DNA from: Chrysopilus asiliformis
Taxonomy: Eukaryota; Arthropoda; Insecta; Diptera; Rhagionidae
Direction of reading: 5' to 3'
Assembly (NCBI GenBank): GCA_964034945.1
Contig: OZ035960.1
Coordinates: 18,278,403 to 18,342,402 of the forward strand
DNA length: 64,000 nucleotides
Shown: one piece after another, positions 11,116 to 22,619 of the stretch
Numbering within the stretch: position 1 is the stretch's first letter
How the letters are laid out: each line of letters opens with the position of its first letter
Notes under the pieces: generated by a model
The model's database searches: none
Told to the model about the DNA's origin: nothing
The model's input: only the letters and a program-made list of their open reading frames with translations
Translations under genes and position numbers: made by a program

Positions 11116-11417
11116 AAAAAACGTTTTCGTTCGTATGGGGGTACCCCCCTAATGGTCCATTTTTGCCCATTAACGAACTTATTCCTCGCATTTTACGAAA
11201 AATGGATCTGCGCAAAATTTCAAGTCTGTAGCTCAATCCGTGCGCCCGCAATCCGCGCCACAGACAGACGGACGGACGGACATGCAAAAATTTATTATTT
11301 TTATCATTCTAAACACACTGGTGTAATTCATTTTTGTGTGTAATGACGGGATCTTGGCGTTACAAACGGTAAGGCAAATCTAAAATACCCTTTGGTTTCA
11401 CCATACGGGTATAAAAA
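11116..11417 (+). repeat. Family R, partial copy (3' half)
   Basis: It starts inside the family at CAAAAAACGTTTTCGTTCG and runs through GGGGGTACCCCCC, the CAATCCGTGCGCCCGCAA block, a short (ACAG)(ACGG) tract, CATTCTAAACACACTGGTG and the end CACCATACGGGTATAAAAA. The 5' part found in the full copies is missing. The tetranucleotide tract is very short here. Confidence 0.85.
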
Positions 11418-12500
11418 TATGATTTCAGACAAGTTGCGTTTCAAATTTCACCCAAAATTTCGTCAATAACCTTAATTAAAATTTCATCATTAATTATTTA
11501 AATTAAATCATGTCAACATATCTAGCCAAATCAAGAGTTTTTTTTTCACTTTACGCAAGGTTCTGCAACGGATAAAATGCATTTTCATAAGTTCTTAAAA
11601 ATGTTGCTCAATTCCCGAGGTACTTACAAACATATTTAATATCGACCCTTGCGACTATACAGAAGATTTTTCTTCTCGATATTGAAGACATTTCGTGTAA
11701 TTTTTCCTGTGTTTTGCACAATTCAAAGAGATCCCGACTGAGGATATGGTAAGCTATCGTTAAACCCAACAATAGTGTTGCAAAACATCAAAGGACCGCC
11801 ATCTGTATCTTACCAAGATAAAATTGCAAGTTGTAGACTGCACGTAGTATCGGCTTTTAATTGGTTACAAATATTCTATATGGAAAGGAATAATTAAATC
11901 TTTTTAAGGGATTTTTTTATGATTTAGCTTAGTTTTATCGAAACATTGAAGGTTTGTTGAATAATTTAAAGAAAATTTTGTATCATTTGTCACGTAAATT
12001 ACTAGGTGACATATTTCTAATTTGTAAGCCCGTGTAATTGTTTTTTTTAGAATCTACTGTTGGTGTTGCAGGTGGACGTCCCTGTACGAGTCAGCGTTAA
12101 TAGTCTGGGGGCAAATTTTTAAAACTAATTTTTAGTAGAAATTCCTTTCAAAATCATGCAATCTTAGGCCTCGTTTCCACAGAAAGAAAATCGTGGAAAA
12201 TTTTGCTCCCGATCTCGGTGAGTCATTTTGTAAGCGAAAACCCAAAAAAATCGCATTGCAGAACTTTTTTTTCAGAATTTTAGGTGTGTTTCAATATTTC
12301 AGGATTTTTATTTATGATTTAGCTTATTTTTTTTGAAACATGGAGACTTTGTTGAAAAACAAACTATTAAAAAAATATCAGTTGTGGTCAACACAAAACT
12401 TGCTTCTACAAAATCTACGACCCTGCGCAATTTACGCTAGAGCCCTGTCGCGTTGTCAACCCAATACAACCTCCCAATAAATTGTTGGTTCATCCAAAAA
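11418..12500. other. AT-rich non-coding DNA
   Basis: No gene or clear repeat end was found. Two fragments share GATTTAGCTTAGTTTTATCGAAACATTG (about 11923 and 12316), so a diverged ~400-bp duplication may lie at about 11900-12400. Confidence 0.35.
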
Positions 12501-12509
12501 TATCAAAAA

Positions 12510-13490
12510 TGTACAAAATTCGAGATAACTTGAGAACGGTAAAAGATATCAATTTACGGTAAATGGCAAAAAGGCAGAAAATTTTAACATCTTTAATTAT
12601 TCTTTTAACTGATTTGTCGAAAAACCGTTAGTTTGCAAACTATTCGCAAACATATGATTTTTTACATATTAATGAAAATATCTCAATAACGGTAAAAGAT
12701 AACGGATAACGGTAAGAAACAAAATTGTGCAGAATGCCATTCTCATTAATTCACTTCATACATTCAGTCAGCAAAAACCCGTTAGTTTTCGAGATAATCG
12801 CAAAAAACTGTTTTTTTTTTGAAATAACGGTTTATCTCGATAACAGATGGAGATATCGAGTTATAGCTAAAGACAAAAGTGTGGGAAATTTTATTTTCTC
12901 CAAGTTTTGTCATACTTAAGGCCACTAAAAAACGCGTAGTTTGGGAGTAAATCGAGAAAAACGAAATTGCGATTTTTGAAAAACCGCCATTTTGGATACT
13001 TCCGGTTAACGGATTTCCACCAAAAGTTGATAGGATCGTCCCATTTCAGGACCCAACATGCCTATAAAATTTCATGGCGCTAGCTCTATTGGTTTTTGAG
13101 AAATCTTGTACACAGACTGACAGACAGACTGACAGACTGACAGACTGACAGACTGACAGACTGACAGACTGACAGACTGACAGACTGACAGACTGACAGA
13201 CTGACAGACTGACAGACTGACAGACTGACAGACTGACAGACTGACAGACTGACAGACTGACAGACTGACAGACTGACAGACTGACAGACTGACAGACTGA
13301 CAGACTGACAGACTGACAGACTGACAGACTGACAGACAGACTGACAGACTGACAGACAGAAAGACATTTTTTAAATATGACTCCAATCGACTCAGGAGTG
13401 GTCGGGAAATGTTTTTTAGGCAAAATTAAGAGGTCGAAATTTTTCATGAATACAATACTTTATTATACTCCGTAGAAGAAAGTAAAAAGA
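12510..13490 (+). repeat. Family V modular repeat containing a minisatellite
   Basis: The stretch has several diverged modules with AACGGTAAAAGATATC/ATTTACGGTAAA and TCGAGATAATCGCAAAAA. They are followed by GCCATTTTGGATACTTCCGG, the (CAGACTGA)n array, and an end reading GGTCGAAATTTTTCATGAA, then ACTTTATTATACTCCGTAG. The same end appears reversed at about 40980-41060, and an upstream module recurs at about 26630-26690. It is therefore a dispersed family. No coding potential. Confidence 0.65.
13113..13360. repeat. (CAGACTGA)n minisatellite, ~30 units
   Basis: An almost pure 8-base array, with 4-base CAGA insertions near both ends. It is open in all three minus frames and yields false proteins of repeated SVCQSVSL type. 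It occupies the position where related families carry short CAGA tracts, so it appears to be an expanded version of that seed. Confidence 0.95.
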
Positions 13491-13525
13491 AATAAACAGC
13501 AATACCAATTGCTGCGGATTGTGCG

Positions 13526-13972
13526 ATGACTGAGGCACTCGGCGAATGTTGGCCAGAATGTGGATGGCAGATTTGTGTTCGCTTAGATCTCGCTCCCCAA
13601 ATTTTGATTCGCTTGCATTCGGCGCAAGATCAGTCGTACAAAATTTTCTCGATTACTTTTGTTGGCTACCCACAAATTAAAGCCCTTGGTAAATCTTCTT
13701 CCAACAACCAAAAATTCTATGAAAACATGCTGAAGAGTTTTAAAAAAATTATAGTAAAAAAATACTTTTTCAAATCTGATTTTTTCATAACACTAGGAGA
13801 TAAACGCCTCTATTACATCAAACAAACTCGATATTATCCATTTTACATTAAAACTGAAATACCATATCGCATAATTTTCCCAACTGAATTGAAGATAGAC
13901 AAATTATTTATGGTATATCCTAACTATCGAATCGAATGCATTAAAAAGTCAAGTGCTGCTTTTCACTTTTGA
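13526..13972 (+). CDS. Hypothetical ORF, 148 codons, unrecognised
   Basis: An ATG-started ORF directly downstream of a family V repeat. Residues 1-50 are ordinary in composition with three Trp/Cys-containing segments (ECWPECGW). From about residue 60 the protein is rich in Lys, Ile, Phe and Tyr, as expected of AT-rich DNA. I see no signal peptide, membrane helix or catalytic motif. No polyadenylation signal or splice site was used to choose the ends; the start is the first ATG in frame. A 447-base open frame is unusual here but can arise by chance in 64 kb. It could also be an exon or a foreign remnant. I do not recognise it. Confidence 0.2.
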   Translation: MTEALGECWPECGWQICVRLDLAPQILIRLHSAQDQSYKIFSITFVGYPQIKALGKSSSNNQKFYENMLKSFKKIIVKKYFFKSDFFITLGDKRLYYIKQTRYYPFYIKTEIPYRIIFPTELKIDKLFMVYPNYRIECIKKSSAAFHF

Positions 13973-13975
13973 TTA

Positions 13976-14782
13976 ATTACGAGAACTTTTAATGGACATC
14001 TAACTAATTATCTCGCGATAAATTTCATGTTTTTGTCTTAACCAATAGGCCCGAGACACATATGAATATTAACAACAGGTTAATAAATTATTCATGTTAG
14101 CCAATAAATTTGTCAAAGATAGCAACATATTTATGTGGCTATCTGAAGTAATGTTTTCACAGTGATCTGAAGCTTACCAACAACGTTTATGTTTGTGCGT
14201 TGACAATTTTGTTTTTATGCTGGCAAAATTGTGGAATATTGTTCCATAACACTAACGTTGAGCCATTAAGAATTCGATTTATTGACACCTCTTACTATAG
14301 TATAGTGGTTTCAAATCGATGCAGTTTTTAATGAGACTTTCAGCTTAATAGTCGAATAGAAATAAATCACGAAAAAATTAAGTCGGATATGGTTTATGAA
14401 ATTTGTTTTTGTGTTGATATTAATTATCAGGAAATAAGTATAAGTTTCACCTTTAACGCTATACTGCTTAGTGTATCACTGGTTATTTTTTCCGCAAAAG
14501 AGAACAAGATAGTTTTGATAATAGAATTGGCTAACTATTGGCTAAATCATGAAAAATATGTCAAAATCGCCAACATATCGACCATGTTAAATTTTGTCTT
14601 TTTTTTCTCTAATAAAAACTGGTAAATAGCTTTAACTTTCTAGAAAAAAGCGGAAACTTTTAGAAAAATAAACAAATAACAGAAATAGCCTGAGTTTGTT
14701 ATATTTAATCTTAATAATTTAGTATCGGTGATAAATTTCCCTTTAACATTTCTCTGTTTTCGGCCCTAGAATTTTTTAAACA
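13976..14782. other. AT-rich non-coding DNA
   Basis: Nothing recognised beyond short chance ORFs (for example 14389-14625, ATG at 14389, Ile/Phe/Asn-rich, no domain). Confidence 0.4.
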
Positions 14783-15024
14783 CGCAGATAGAAATTTATT
14801 GGTAAAATCAACTACAAACGTGAATTTTGTTCGTGTTTAATTCAACTAAGAACGCATTACCGCTAATCAAAATAATACAATTTTCATTTTCTTTATTTAG
14901 AGTTTCAGCCATAGCTTAGGGGAAGACCCCTTAATGCCGAAGCACAGCTCAGGATGATCGGAAGAACGAAAGGAGATGTCGGTTTATGTTCTCCATTGTT
15001 TAATTCAACTACTTTGCATGCTTA

Positions 15025-15120
15025 GATGATCAAATTCATTGTCAATTTTATAAAATACCGATCACATTCATTGTTAATTTCGTAAAAAAATGATCACGTT
15101 CATTGTCAACTTCGTGAGTA
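15025..15120. repeat. Three tandem copies of a ~42-bp unit
   Basis: GATCAAATTCATTGTCAATTT, GATCACATTCATTGTTAATTT and GATCACGTTCATTGTCAACTT follow at about 37-42-base spacing, each with an A-rich linker. It is a diverged minisatellite within the surrounding element. Confidence 0.7.
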
Positions 15121-15270
15121 AACGGGAAAATTGGTTTGCAAGGGGGCTAGTGGGGTTTCAATGGAGAGGGCGATAACCAAGTAAAATTTTCCGATACCGA
15201 CTTTTCCGGTGCTGAGTTGTCTTGCAATGTGTAGACTTCAGTGTGTACGAACCATAAGAAGTTGACTTAA

Positions 15271-15506
15271 CACTCTAACTGCCACGACAGTTTTAAGCCT
15301 TTTTCGAATATTTAGTTGTCAGTCAAAAAGGCACTAAGAGAAAAAAAATTGAAACAAAATTATACCTAAATGTTATTTTATTACCATAAAATGTGTGCAA
15401 CTACAATAAATCGTTGCGGTTGCAGCGAACACTTTAATAATTTTCATTGTGGCCGTTGTGTACAATTAGGTGTCAGATCTTTTTGACTGACGTGGCAGTT
15501 AGAGTG
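15271..15506. mobile_element. piggyBac-like MITE, copy 2 (TTAA flanks)
   Basis: A 236-bp element with ends CACTCTAACTGCCACG and CGTGGCAGTTAGAGTG, flanked by TTAA (15267-15270, 15507-15510). It differs from copy 1 (7336-7572) at only a few bases and a one-base deletion, which points to recent activity of an unseen autonomous relative. Confidence 0.85.
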
Positions 15507-15812
15507 TTAAGTATTTATACCACCACCTCATAAGAATTATAAGGGATGGAAAAATTGCTCAGCGAGCCAAAGTTTTACTTAAATAACTTCGTGATCAATG
15601 TATCACGAATCCGTATTTAAATCAACTAAGTTTGTGTTAAAATCAAGCAATTTTCGTAATCTCCAAAAAAAATTTAGTCAACAATGAGTTGTTAGTTGGT
15701 TTAATTACCCTGCGAAGTTGATTTAGTCAGGTTCTTAGTTAATTTCACCATGTTAATTGTATTGTTGATTAATCACGTGGTGTAGTTGAATCAACCAATG
15801 ATTTTCTCTCCG

Positions 15813-17352
15813 TTCAACTGTCTCGAATTTGGATAGTAGTTTTTCTTCAGGAAAAAATCGGACAAATCAAAAAAACCCTTCTAGTAAATGATTTAAAAAA
15901 TAATGAATAGAGATATTGTCTGAATTTTATTTGAAGAGTCTTGTTTGTTTTATAAATACGAGCTTTTTTAAGGATTATTTCTCGAGTACATAAATTTTTA
16001 TAAACTGTAGGTAATACAAATAAATGTAATTCAAATTATTTGTAATTTATAGAGTGTTAAATTACGAAACAATATGACATATTCTGAACTTAATACGATA
16101 AATCTGAGCTCTTAGCGTGGTTTTATCAATTAAACCGTGTCATGGCAAATAAATCAATAAAATGTCAATAAGAATAATTAACGAATTGCTTTTAGAAATG
16201 TTGCTTGATTTACACTAAACTAAAGTCAAAAGTGCATGACGGTGCCCACTTGTTGCTATGATGAACACTAAAAGTCATATAGCAGCAAATTCTTAATACT
16301 TAGTCCGGAAAATTTCTGCCAACAAGTTGTCGTGTATATTACCATAGCAGATTTGAAAAAAAAACCCCAAGCGATCTTTATTCAAACATTTAAGAGCAAA
16401 AGGCCAAAGCATATTAAAGAAGCGAGAAATTCAAATTTATTAACACTATATCGCACCATAAATTGTTGCACTGGAAGGCTTTTAAAAGTATCGCAGATCC
16501 ATTAATATGTGCATAGATATTCCACTCAACGCTTGAATACTCAAATGTGAACAATGTCGGTAATAATATACACCTAGTGGAGTGATATTGCTGAGTGCGT
16601 TTTATTATTAATTTCAGGTACAAGTAGAGCTGTCTTTTCATGGCATCGGGTCTAAAATGAAGTGACAAGCGTCTATGTTTTACATTAATGTCTTTCTGAT
16701 CGTCAACTACATGTTAATGAAAATTTGAATAAATTAGATTCAATAATAATTTTTTTCCCGTAGAAAAATCGAGAAATTCTTTGTTTTTGTGGTAATTTTT
16801 TTTTGGCTCTATTGAAACAGGTCCAATCACCTCTGAAATAGGAAGAGATATTTATTGTTTGTCTGTCCGTCAAACAAATATTTCAATAATGGTTTAAGCT
16901 AAGTGGATGCTGAACATATGATCGATTTAAGTCCAGTGTATTTAACTGTATTGCTACAATGAAATATTGATTTTATTTCCGGTTTCAGTTAATCTGCTTG
17001 TGCAGGTTAAAATTGAAAGTAATAAAAACGATAGCAAGTATGTTAAAAACTTATGGAAGAGCACCACATAATATTCTCTATAGGGTATGAGGTTGTCTGT
17101 AAAATACGTCACGCTAATTGTCAGCATTTCGAAACCCCCTCCCTTTCCTTCGTCGCATTTTTCGCGATTTCCTGGAATCGGATATCCGCTTCCGACCCCA
17201 AGAATCGAATCCCGATAAAAATAAAATTGGTAACTAAATTTTTTTGGTAACTTGATTTTTTGGTAACTTGATTTTTTGGTAATTTGAGCTTTTGGTGACT
17301 TCAACGCACATATGAGTCGCACACGAACCAAATAACTTTCTAATCTCATAGT
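15813..17352. other. Non-coding AT-rich DNA
   Basis: Nothing recognised. At about 17095-17160 one copy of the widespread GTCCATAAAATACGTCAC-type repeat end occurs, followed by a pyrimidine tract. At about 17225-17300 the phrase GGTAACTTGATTTTTT is repeated three times. Confidence 0.4.
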
Positions 17353-17528
17353 GGCTGTTTAGATTAGCCGATCCAGGCGCCAGGCCATGAACGAAACTGT
17401 CAAAATTACAGGCAAGACGAGGAAGTGGGGGACCCCCCACTTCCCCACTTCCCCACTTCCTCGTCTTGCCTGTAATTTTGACAGTTTCGTTCATGGCCTG
17501 GCGCCTGGATCGGCTAATCTAAACAGCC
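17353..17528. repeat. Perfect 78-bp-arm inverted repeat
   Basis: The left arm (17353-17430, GGCTGTTTAGATTAGCC to GAGGAAGTGGGG) and right arm (17451-17528) are exact reverse complements. The loop is 20 bases and made of CCCCACTT units. Such a structure would give a very stable RNA hairpin if transcribed. The absence of mismatches suggests a recent origin. A second hairpin carrying the related phrase GAGGAAGTGGG follows 11 bases downstream. Confidence 0.95.
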
Positions 17529-17539
17529 TCAAAGAGCCT

Positions 17540-17653
17540 ATTGGTTGAAATAGTCCACCTAATTCTGACAGAAACTGGCAACATTAGGGCAAGGTGAGGA
17601 AGTGGGACTCAGGGCCAGTTTCTGTCAGAATTAGGCGGACTATTTCAACCAAT
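17540..17653. repeat. Second hairpin, 40-bp arms
   Basis: The left arm (17540-17579) and right arm (17614-17653) are reverse complements with one mismatch. The 34-base loop contains AAGGTGAGGAAGTGGGAC, which resembles the arm/loop boundary of the preceding hairpin. The two probably share an origin. Confidence 0.95.
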
Positions 17654-18084
17654 CTGAACATGGTCAAATGGACATGAAAATATGTTTCCTGGTACCCGGT
17701 TGTTTTCAACAACACTACAGTAAATAGAAAGGAGAGTTAAACTTGCGCCACATGGAAATTTTGTTAAAAGAAAACACTAGAGACAAAAATTTTAAAAAAA
17801 TGTGACACAGAAAAATATTTAATTCAAAAAATGCGCTGTAGGCAGAAATTTTTAAACAAATTGCGCCGCAGGTGAAAACTTCCAAATTTCAAGTACAACC
17901 TGAAATTGGCCTAACAGTTGCCAGAGAAGAGTATTTCGATGTCTTGTTCTTCGTGGGGCCCGGATTTGACGCAACGAATTTCCAAATATCTCAAAATAGT
18001 GCTTAAAGCGAGCCCTAGATGGGCGCCCTTATGCTAGAACCCAACCTCATTGTCTGGTCGATTAGCTTGTTAAAGTAGATATAT

Positions 18085-18646
18085 CGGGGTTTTCAATAAG
18101 GACAAAACAATTTTGTATTTAAATAAAACATAGAATAATTGAGATATCGGGCTGAAATTTATTCCAGGTGTAGTGGACATGTTACATTTAAGTATGAAAT
18201 TCGATGTCGTTCATATGGCCACCGCGAGCACGTTTGCACTGATTGATTCTTTGGAGCCAATTTACCACCAGTCTTCCACACATATCGGCGGGAACGTTGG
18301 CAATTTCGCGTTCGATATTGTTTCTGAACTCCTTTAACGTTGTTGGCTTGTTGGCATAAACCAACGACTTAACATAACCCCATAAAAATAAATCCAACGG
18401 CGTTAAATCGTATGAGCGAGGTGGCCATTCGACCGGACCATTTCTCGAGATTACACGATTACTACCACCGACTCATAATTTCGGTAGTAAGTTTTAATAA
18501 TTTCCAAACGTTGCTCGTTCGTGAACTTCACCATGATAAAAATGTAAACCTTGACTGACGTTTTAGCATTTCCAAATCATAAAAAAAGTTTTAGGGTGCG
18601 TTTTTATTAAAATACAAAATTGTTATGTCCTTATTGAAAGACCCTT
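18085..18646 (-). mobile_element. Internally deleted IS630-Tc1-mariner element
   Basis: The ends GGTTTTCAATAAGGACA (about 18087) and TGTCCTTATTGAAAGACCC (to about 18644) are inverted repeats that continue for about 40 bases (CAATTTTGTATTT). The 560-bp body holds the two ends of a transposase gene on the minus strand with the middle removed. Related TIRs occur around the second element at 57970-59290. The expected TA duplication is not clear here; the flanks appear decayed. Confidence 0.8.
18188..18534 (-). pseudogene. Broken IS630-type transposase (N- and C-termini only)
   Basis: Reading from an ATG at 18534 on the minus strand, the first codons give MVKFTNEQRLEIIKTYY, the start of the helix-turn-helix domain (DUF4817-like) that opens this transposase class. 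After about 27 codons the frame stops. In another frame the sequence then resumes at the DLTPLDLFLWGY motif, whose second Asp is the third catalytic acid, and runs as 69 codons to a stop at 18188. The first two catalytic Asp residues and the linker are deleted. A full transposase has roughly 350 residues. The protein cannot be active; the copy could only move in trans. Confidence 0.8.
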
Positions 18647-18713
18647 TGCATGTGCTTGGAAGAAAATTTTGATCATTTTGAAATTTTGACAGGTTTGACT
18701 TTGTTGTACTTAA

Positions 18714-18943
18714 CCCTCTAGCCGGAATGCCCGCCTAAAGGCGGGCTTCAGGGTTTCGCTTGTTTATAACGGGTAACAATTTTAATCGCCGGAAATCGCC
18801 GGAACGTCTTACACTGACTTTTGTAAGTTATCGCTTTACATGCTGGAAAAAATTTAGCCCTGTACGTTGTCTTGGTTACGGTCTGTCGCAAGTTGAAAGT
18901 CATATTTTGGCGAATTTTTTTCGGAAATATTCCGGTTAGAGGG
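18714..18943. mobile_element. piggyBac-like MITE, second family (TTAA flanks)
   Basis: The ends CCCTCTAGCCGGAAT and ATTCCGGTTAGAGGG are inverted repeats with one mismatch, flanked by TTAA on both sides (18710-18713, 18944-18947). The 230-bp body contains a small perfect stem GCCCGCCTAAAGGCGGGC and no ORF. The CCC start and TTAA site are both typical of piggyBac-like elements. Confidence 0.8.
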
Positions 18944-18959
18944 TTAACTAAAATTTACA

Positions 18960-20587
18960 ATACACTGGCTGGAGGGGGACACCCTTACCGCGTATTGCCC
19001 ACACACATCAAAATTTTGATGTTTTCAATCTGAATCTAATCCCAAATTGCACAGTTTGAAGTTCTGCAGTTGCCATACCCAAGATTTCAGTAAACAGGAT
19101 ATAAGTATAAGTCAATTTTAAAGTACCAAATGATTCATCATCAGTTTCAGATGTCCAGAAAAAACTAAAACAAGCATATCAAATTCTTGTTCTACTCTAT
19201 CTGACCAAACTCATAAAAGAATAACCTGTAGGTAGTTTTGAATATGAGAAAAATATATTCACAAAATATAATTTAATTAGATTAACATTTCAAAAGTCGA
19301 ATTCTTGTCTTGCTTGGGCTGATATTATCACAGCCCATATAACATCGAAGTGATGGCAGAAATGGCAAACCGCCGATATAAATCATTTTTCATAAATCAT
19401 AATCGCATATGGAGTCCGGCGGACAGTGCAACAAGCCAATATGAATATGGATATATAAATCTACCTGTAGTAGCGATTTAAGAATATTATTGGGTATATA
19501 TGGAGTGGAGAACAACAACAACAACAACAATAAACATAAATGATATGCTTGACAGTCGTGTCGCCGTCATCATCTCAGGCTTTAGGTTTTTTAGATTCTT
19601 GCATGTTGGACATCAGGTGAGCCAGAGAACAGGTAAATTATCGGGGGAAAAAACCATTCCAGCATCATAAGTCCATCTGTATCATTTGCTTAGAGGAATT
19701 ATAGATCGATATTGTAATATAAATGTGTGTATTTATTTCTAATATAAATAATATGCTCGTATATATGATTCAATATGGACAAATATGTTTAAAAGTAAAA
19801 GAATTGACAGGTCCCGACAACAAGGCCGACATGTGGGCGTACTTACTTAGAGTTGAGACTCGAAATCGTTAATTATATTTCAATGTTTATGCAGAATAAA
19901 TAAGCCATCAATAATATAGATTGGCGTGTCGGGACAACGTGTTTTCTGTCACATCAGAAAATATGCTTCGGATATATATGGCAGCTCAAGTATGCGCATA
20001 ACAACCAAAAAACCTGATGATCAAGATGAGAATTTGCTATGGAACGAACATACACGCAGTCAGTGGATGGGAAACGGAAGGGGGATTTAAATTCTAGATT
20101 TTTTTTTCGCCATATTATTCAATTGGTTTAAGAAAGAGCTAAGGTTGAATTTATACACGGTGTGAGCATTGAATTTATTGATTTTGATTCCTGTGGGCAA
20201 ATGTGCGTAAGTGCATATTTCTTGGCAATTTTAATTCTTTTCTCGATTTCACACTAATAAATAAATGCACGCACATACAGTATGTCCAGCATATAAACAG
20301 ATTATGTGACAAACATGAACTACTAATAATATAATTTTTATTTAGTTCCTTTTTTTGCATAAAACTGGTTTATCAATCAACTGGTTCTCTGCCATTAAAA
20401 TTGAAAACCAATACGTCGACAAGTGTCGATAGTTATTTGTCTTGACAAGAATCATTTAGGCTTCTTTCTGTTAGCTTGTATCTTGGGCAATTTTGGGCGT
20501 TTTGTAGGAAATATCCTGTTTAAGATGTAAATCAATAAATTGTCAGCTGTAAAACAACGCATTTGTTGTTATGCATTTTATTATGAA
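18960..20587. other. Non-coding DNA without recognised repeats
   Basis: This is one of the longer repeat-free parts. It has a moderately complex sequence, an (AAC)n run at about 19508-19533 and AT-rich tracts. No ORF above about 61 codons. It may be intron or intergenic DNA of a host gene outside the window. Confidence 0.4.
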
Positions 20588-21076
20588 CTAGCTTGCATAC
20601 CCTTGCCGGGTTAAGTTTTTTAAAATTTTTATGTTTTTTTTTTGATGGTCTATGTTGGAGCTAAACTTCAGGCCAATCGGCCCGGTAGTTTCCCCGCGAA
20701 AGGGTAACATAGCGCAAAAACTAAGTTTCGAGATCACTTTACCCCCTCCTCTTACTCTTCCATCTCTTGGGCTACTTTTTAATGGGTCTATGTTGGGGCT
20801 GGACCCTCGATGAACATCTATGCCAAATTTCAGGCCAATCGGTTCAGTAGTTTCCCCGAGAAAGAGTAACATAGCGCAAAAACTAAGTTTCGAAATCACT
20901 TTGCCCCCTCCCCTTACTCCCCCCCACCCCACGCGGTACTTTTCCGTATGCCTATTGTCGAACCAGAACTACCACAGACACTCATGCCAAATTTCAAGTC
21001 AATCGGTTCAGCCGTTTTTGCGTGAAAGAGGAACAGACAGACAGACACCAAACTCATTTTTATAAATTAGTATGAT
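20588..21076 (+). repeat. Family S modular repeat, copy 2
   Basis: It has the same order as copy 1: CTAGCTTGCATACCC start, three ~150-bp modules, a short (CAGA)3 tract and an AAATTAGTATGA end. The CAGA tract is much shorter than in copy 1, so the microsatellite varies in length between copies. Confidence 0.85.
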
Positions 21077-22619
21077 TTTCATGGATATGAATGGAATTGA
21101 TTTCAAAATAGCTTTATATTAGAACTGAGATAAATTCAAATTACTTCATTTTTTTCAAAAATAATGGAATATGTTCCCAATAACCTCCGTATAATGGACA
21201 TATTTCCTGTGACTTTTATAAAATTGAGTTCAGTTTATTTTAGGGGCTGTCCATAATAAACGTTTCCACCTTCCGGACCCTTTGCCCTTCTTGATCGTCT
21301 ACCCCCTTCCCCCACATCATCTACCCCCTTCCCCCACCTTTGCCTTGTCCCACTACATCTCAAAAGAGTTTCCGCGGTAACGGTTGCACAACAAAAAACG
21401 GTTGGATAAATTTTGGCCAAAAAACGGTTGCATAAATGTTGCATCAAGGTTGCTACGACGTCGCAGCAATTACTTTGTAACCCCATATATTTTGCACCCC
21501 ATAGATTTGCAACCGTGACATTACCGATATGTAATCATTTTTATTTACTTGGACACCCCCTAATAAAGAGTTTGAAATTCTGATTGATTTTCCGTTTTTT
21601 TCATTAAGTGTGTGAAAGTCCATTTTTGATGCAACAATAATAACTTGAGAAAAATTTATATACCCTTACATCCATACTACCATAAATGCGATGCACAGAT
21701 AAAAACGTTTTTTTTGAATAATAATAAATAAATATGGAATACACTTTGAATGAAATCTTACTTAGTTTTATTTTGCAAAGATCAGTTTTGTCGCTTTAAA
21801 AAGAATGAATTCAATGTGGTGGGCAAGTTGTGGACACTATAAACAGTAGCGATATTGAAAATCGTTTTCGGAAGGTACACACAAATCTAAAATGAAGCAA
21901 AATTAAAGAAGAAAAAATGGCAGTTAAGTGATCTTCAAAGAGGCCGTGAGGAACACAATGGTCTTTGTCCCCAAGCCGCCACTTATTTTGCAAATAAATT
22001 TTATATTCATTCAGCCACATTTAGAAGGATGAAAAGGATTACAATTTCAGGTTTTTTTCGCATAATGTTTAATAGTCGACTATGGGATTGTTTGTAGAAA
22101 CTTCAGCGTAATGGAAAGTCAGCGTAATGGCAGAATTTTTGTGCTGAGTGTGCAATATTGTAAAATTTTTAGCAAATCGATTTTTTTTACTCAATTTCTA
22201 AACAAATAAGGGAAGTGTGGTTGACTGGATAAACCCCTCAGGGGCTAAGCTGAATGCGTAGAGTTTGATTCCAATATGAGGCATGAAGGGATTTCCTATC
22301 CACATTTTCATCGTTACCGAAATGACTAGTTCTGCCTTCAGCATTCATAGCTGTGGTCTAGACCTCTCTTTTTAGTGCTGACCTCTCTCATAGCTGCGGT
22401 ATATACCTTTCTGCTATTTGAGCAGTGAAACAGTATAATTGTTGTTTCTAATTAATTTTTCTATGACCGTAGGTGCAGCAGCGAAAAAACAATGGTGTCA
22501 GAAGCTCGATTTCATGAGGTCAAGGCTAAGGCGTAGTTTCTAATGTCCATTTAAAAATAACTTGGAAAGGATCAGGGACCTAAAACAAAGTATAGATTGT
22601 GTAAAAATTGAGGACTTTA
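21077..22619. other. Non-coding DNA with one old repeat fragment
   Basis: At 21241-21360 there is a copy of the GGGGCTGTCCATAA-type repeat end followed by duplicated CTACCCCCTTCCCCCAC. It is followed by three AACGGTTG(CA/GA)TAAA motifs at about 21378-21440. No gene seen. Confidence 0.4.

Larger units (their letters stand above)
14783..15812. mobile_element. Probable ~1 kb TIR element hosting a piggyBac-like MITE
   Basis: The left end CGCAGATAGAAATTTATTGG with ATCAACTAC inside pairs, with gaps and mismatches, with the right end (complement of GTAGTTGAATCAACCAATGATTTTCTCTCCG, ending at 15812). The arms are about 35 bases and roughly 75% alike. Many GTTGAATTAA/TTAATTCAAC motifs occur in both halves. 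The TTAA element at 15271-15506 is inserted inside. No transposase or clear flanking duplication was seen, so the ends are approximate. Confidence 0.4.

Noticed and set aside
13046..13447. Three overlapping minus ORFs of 93-133 codons rich in SVCQSVSL
   Set aside because: They are translations of the (CAGACTGA)n array, open in all frames because the unit contains no stop on that strand.
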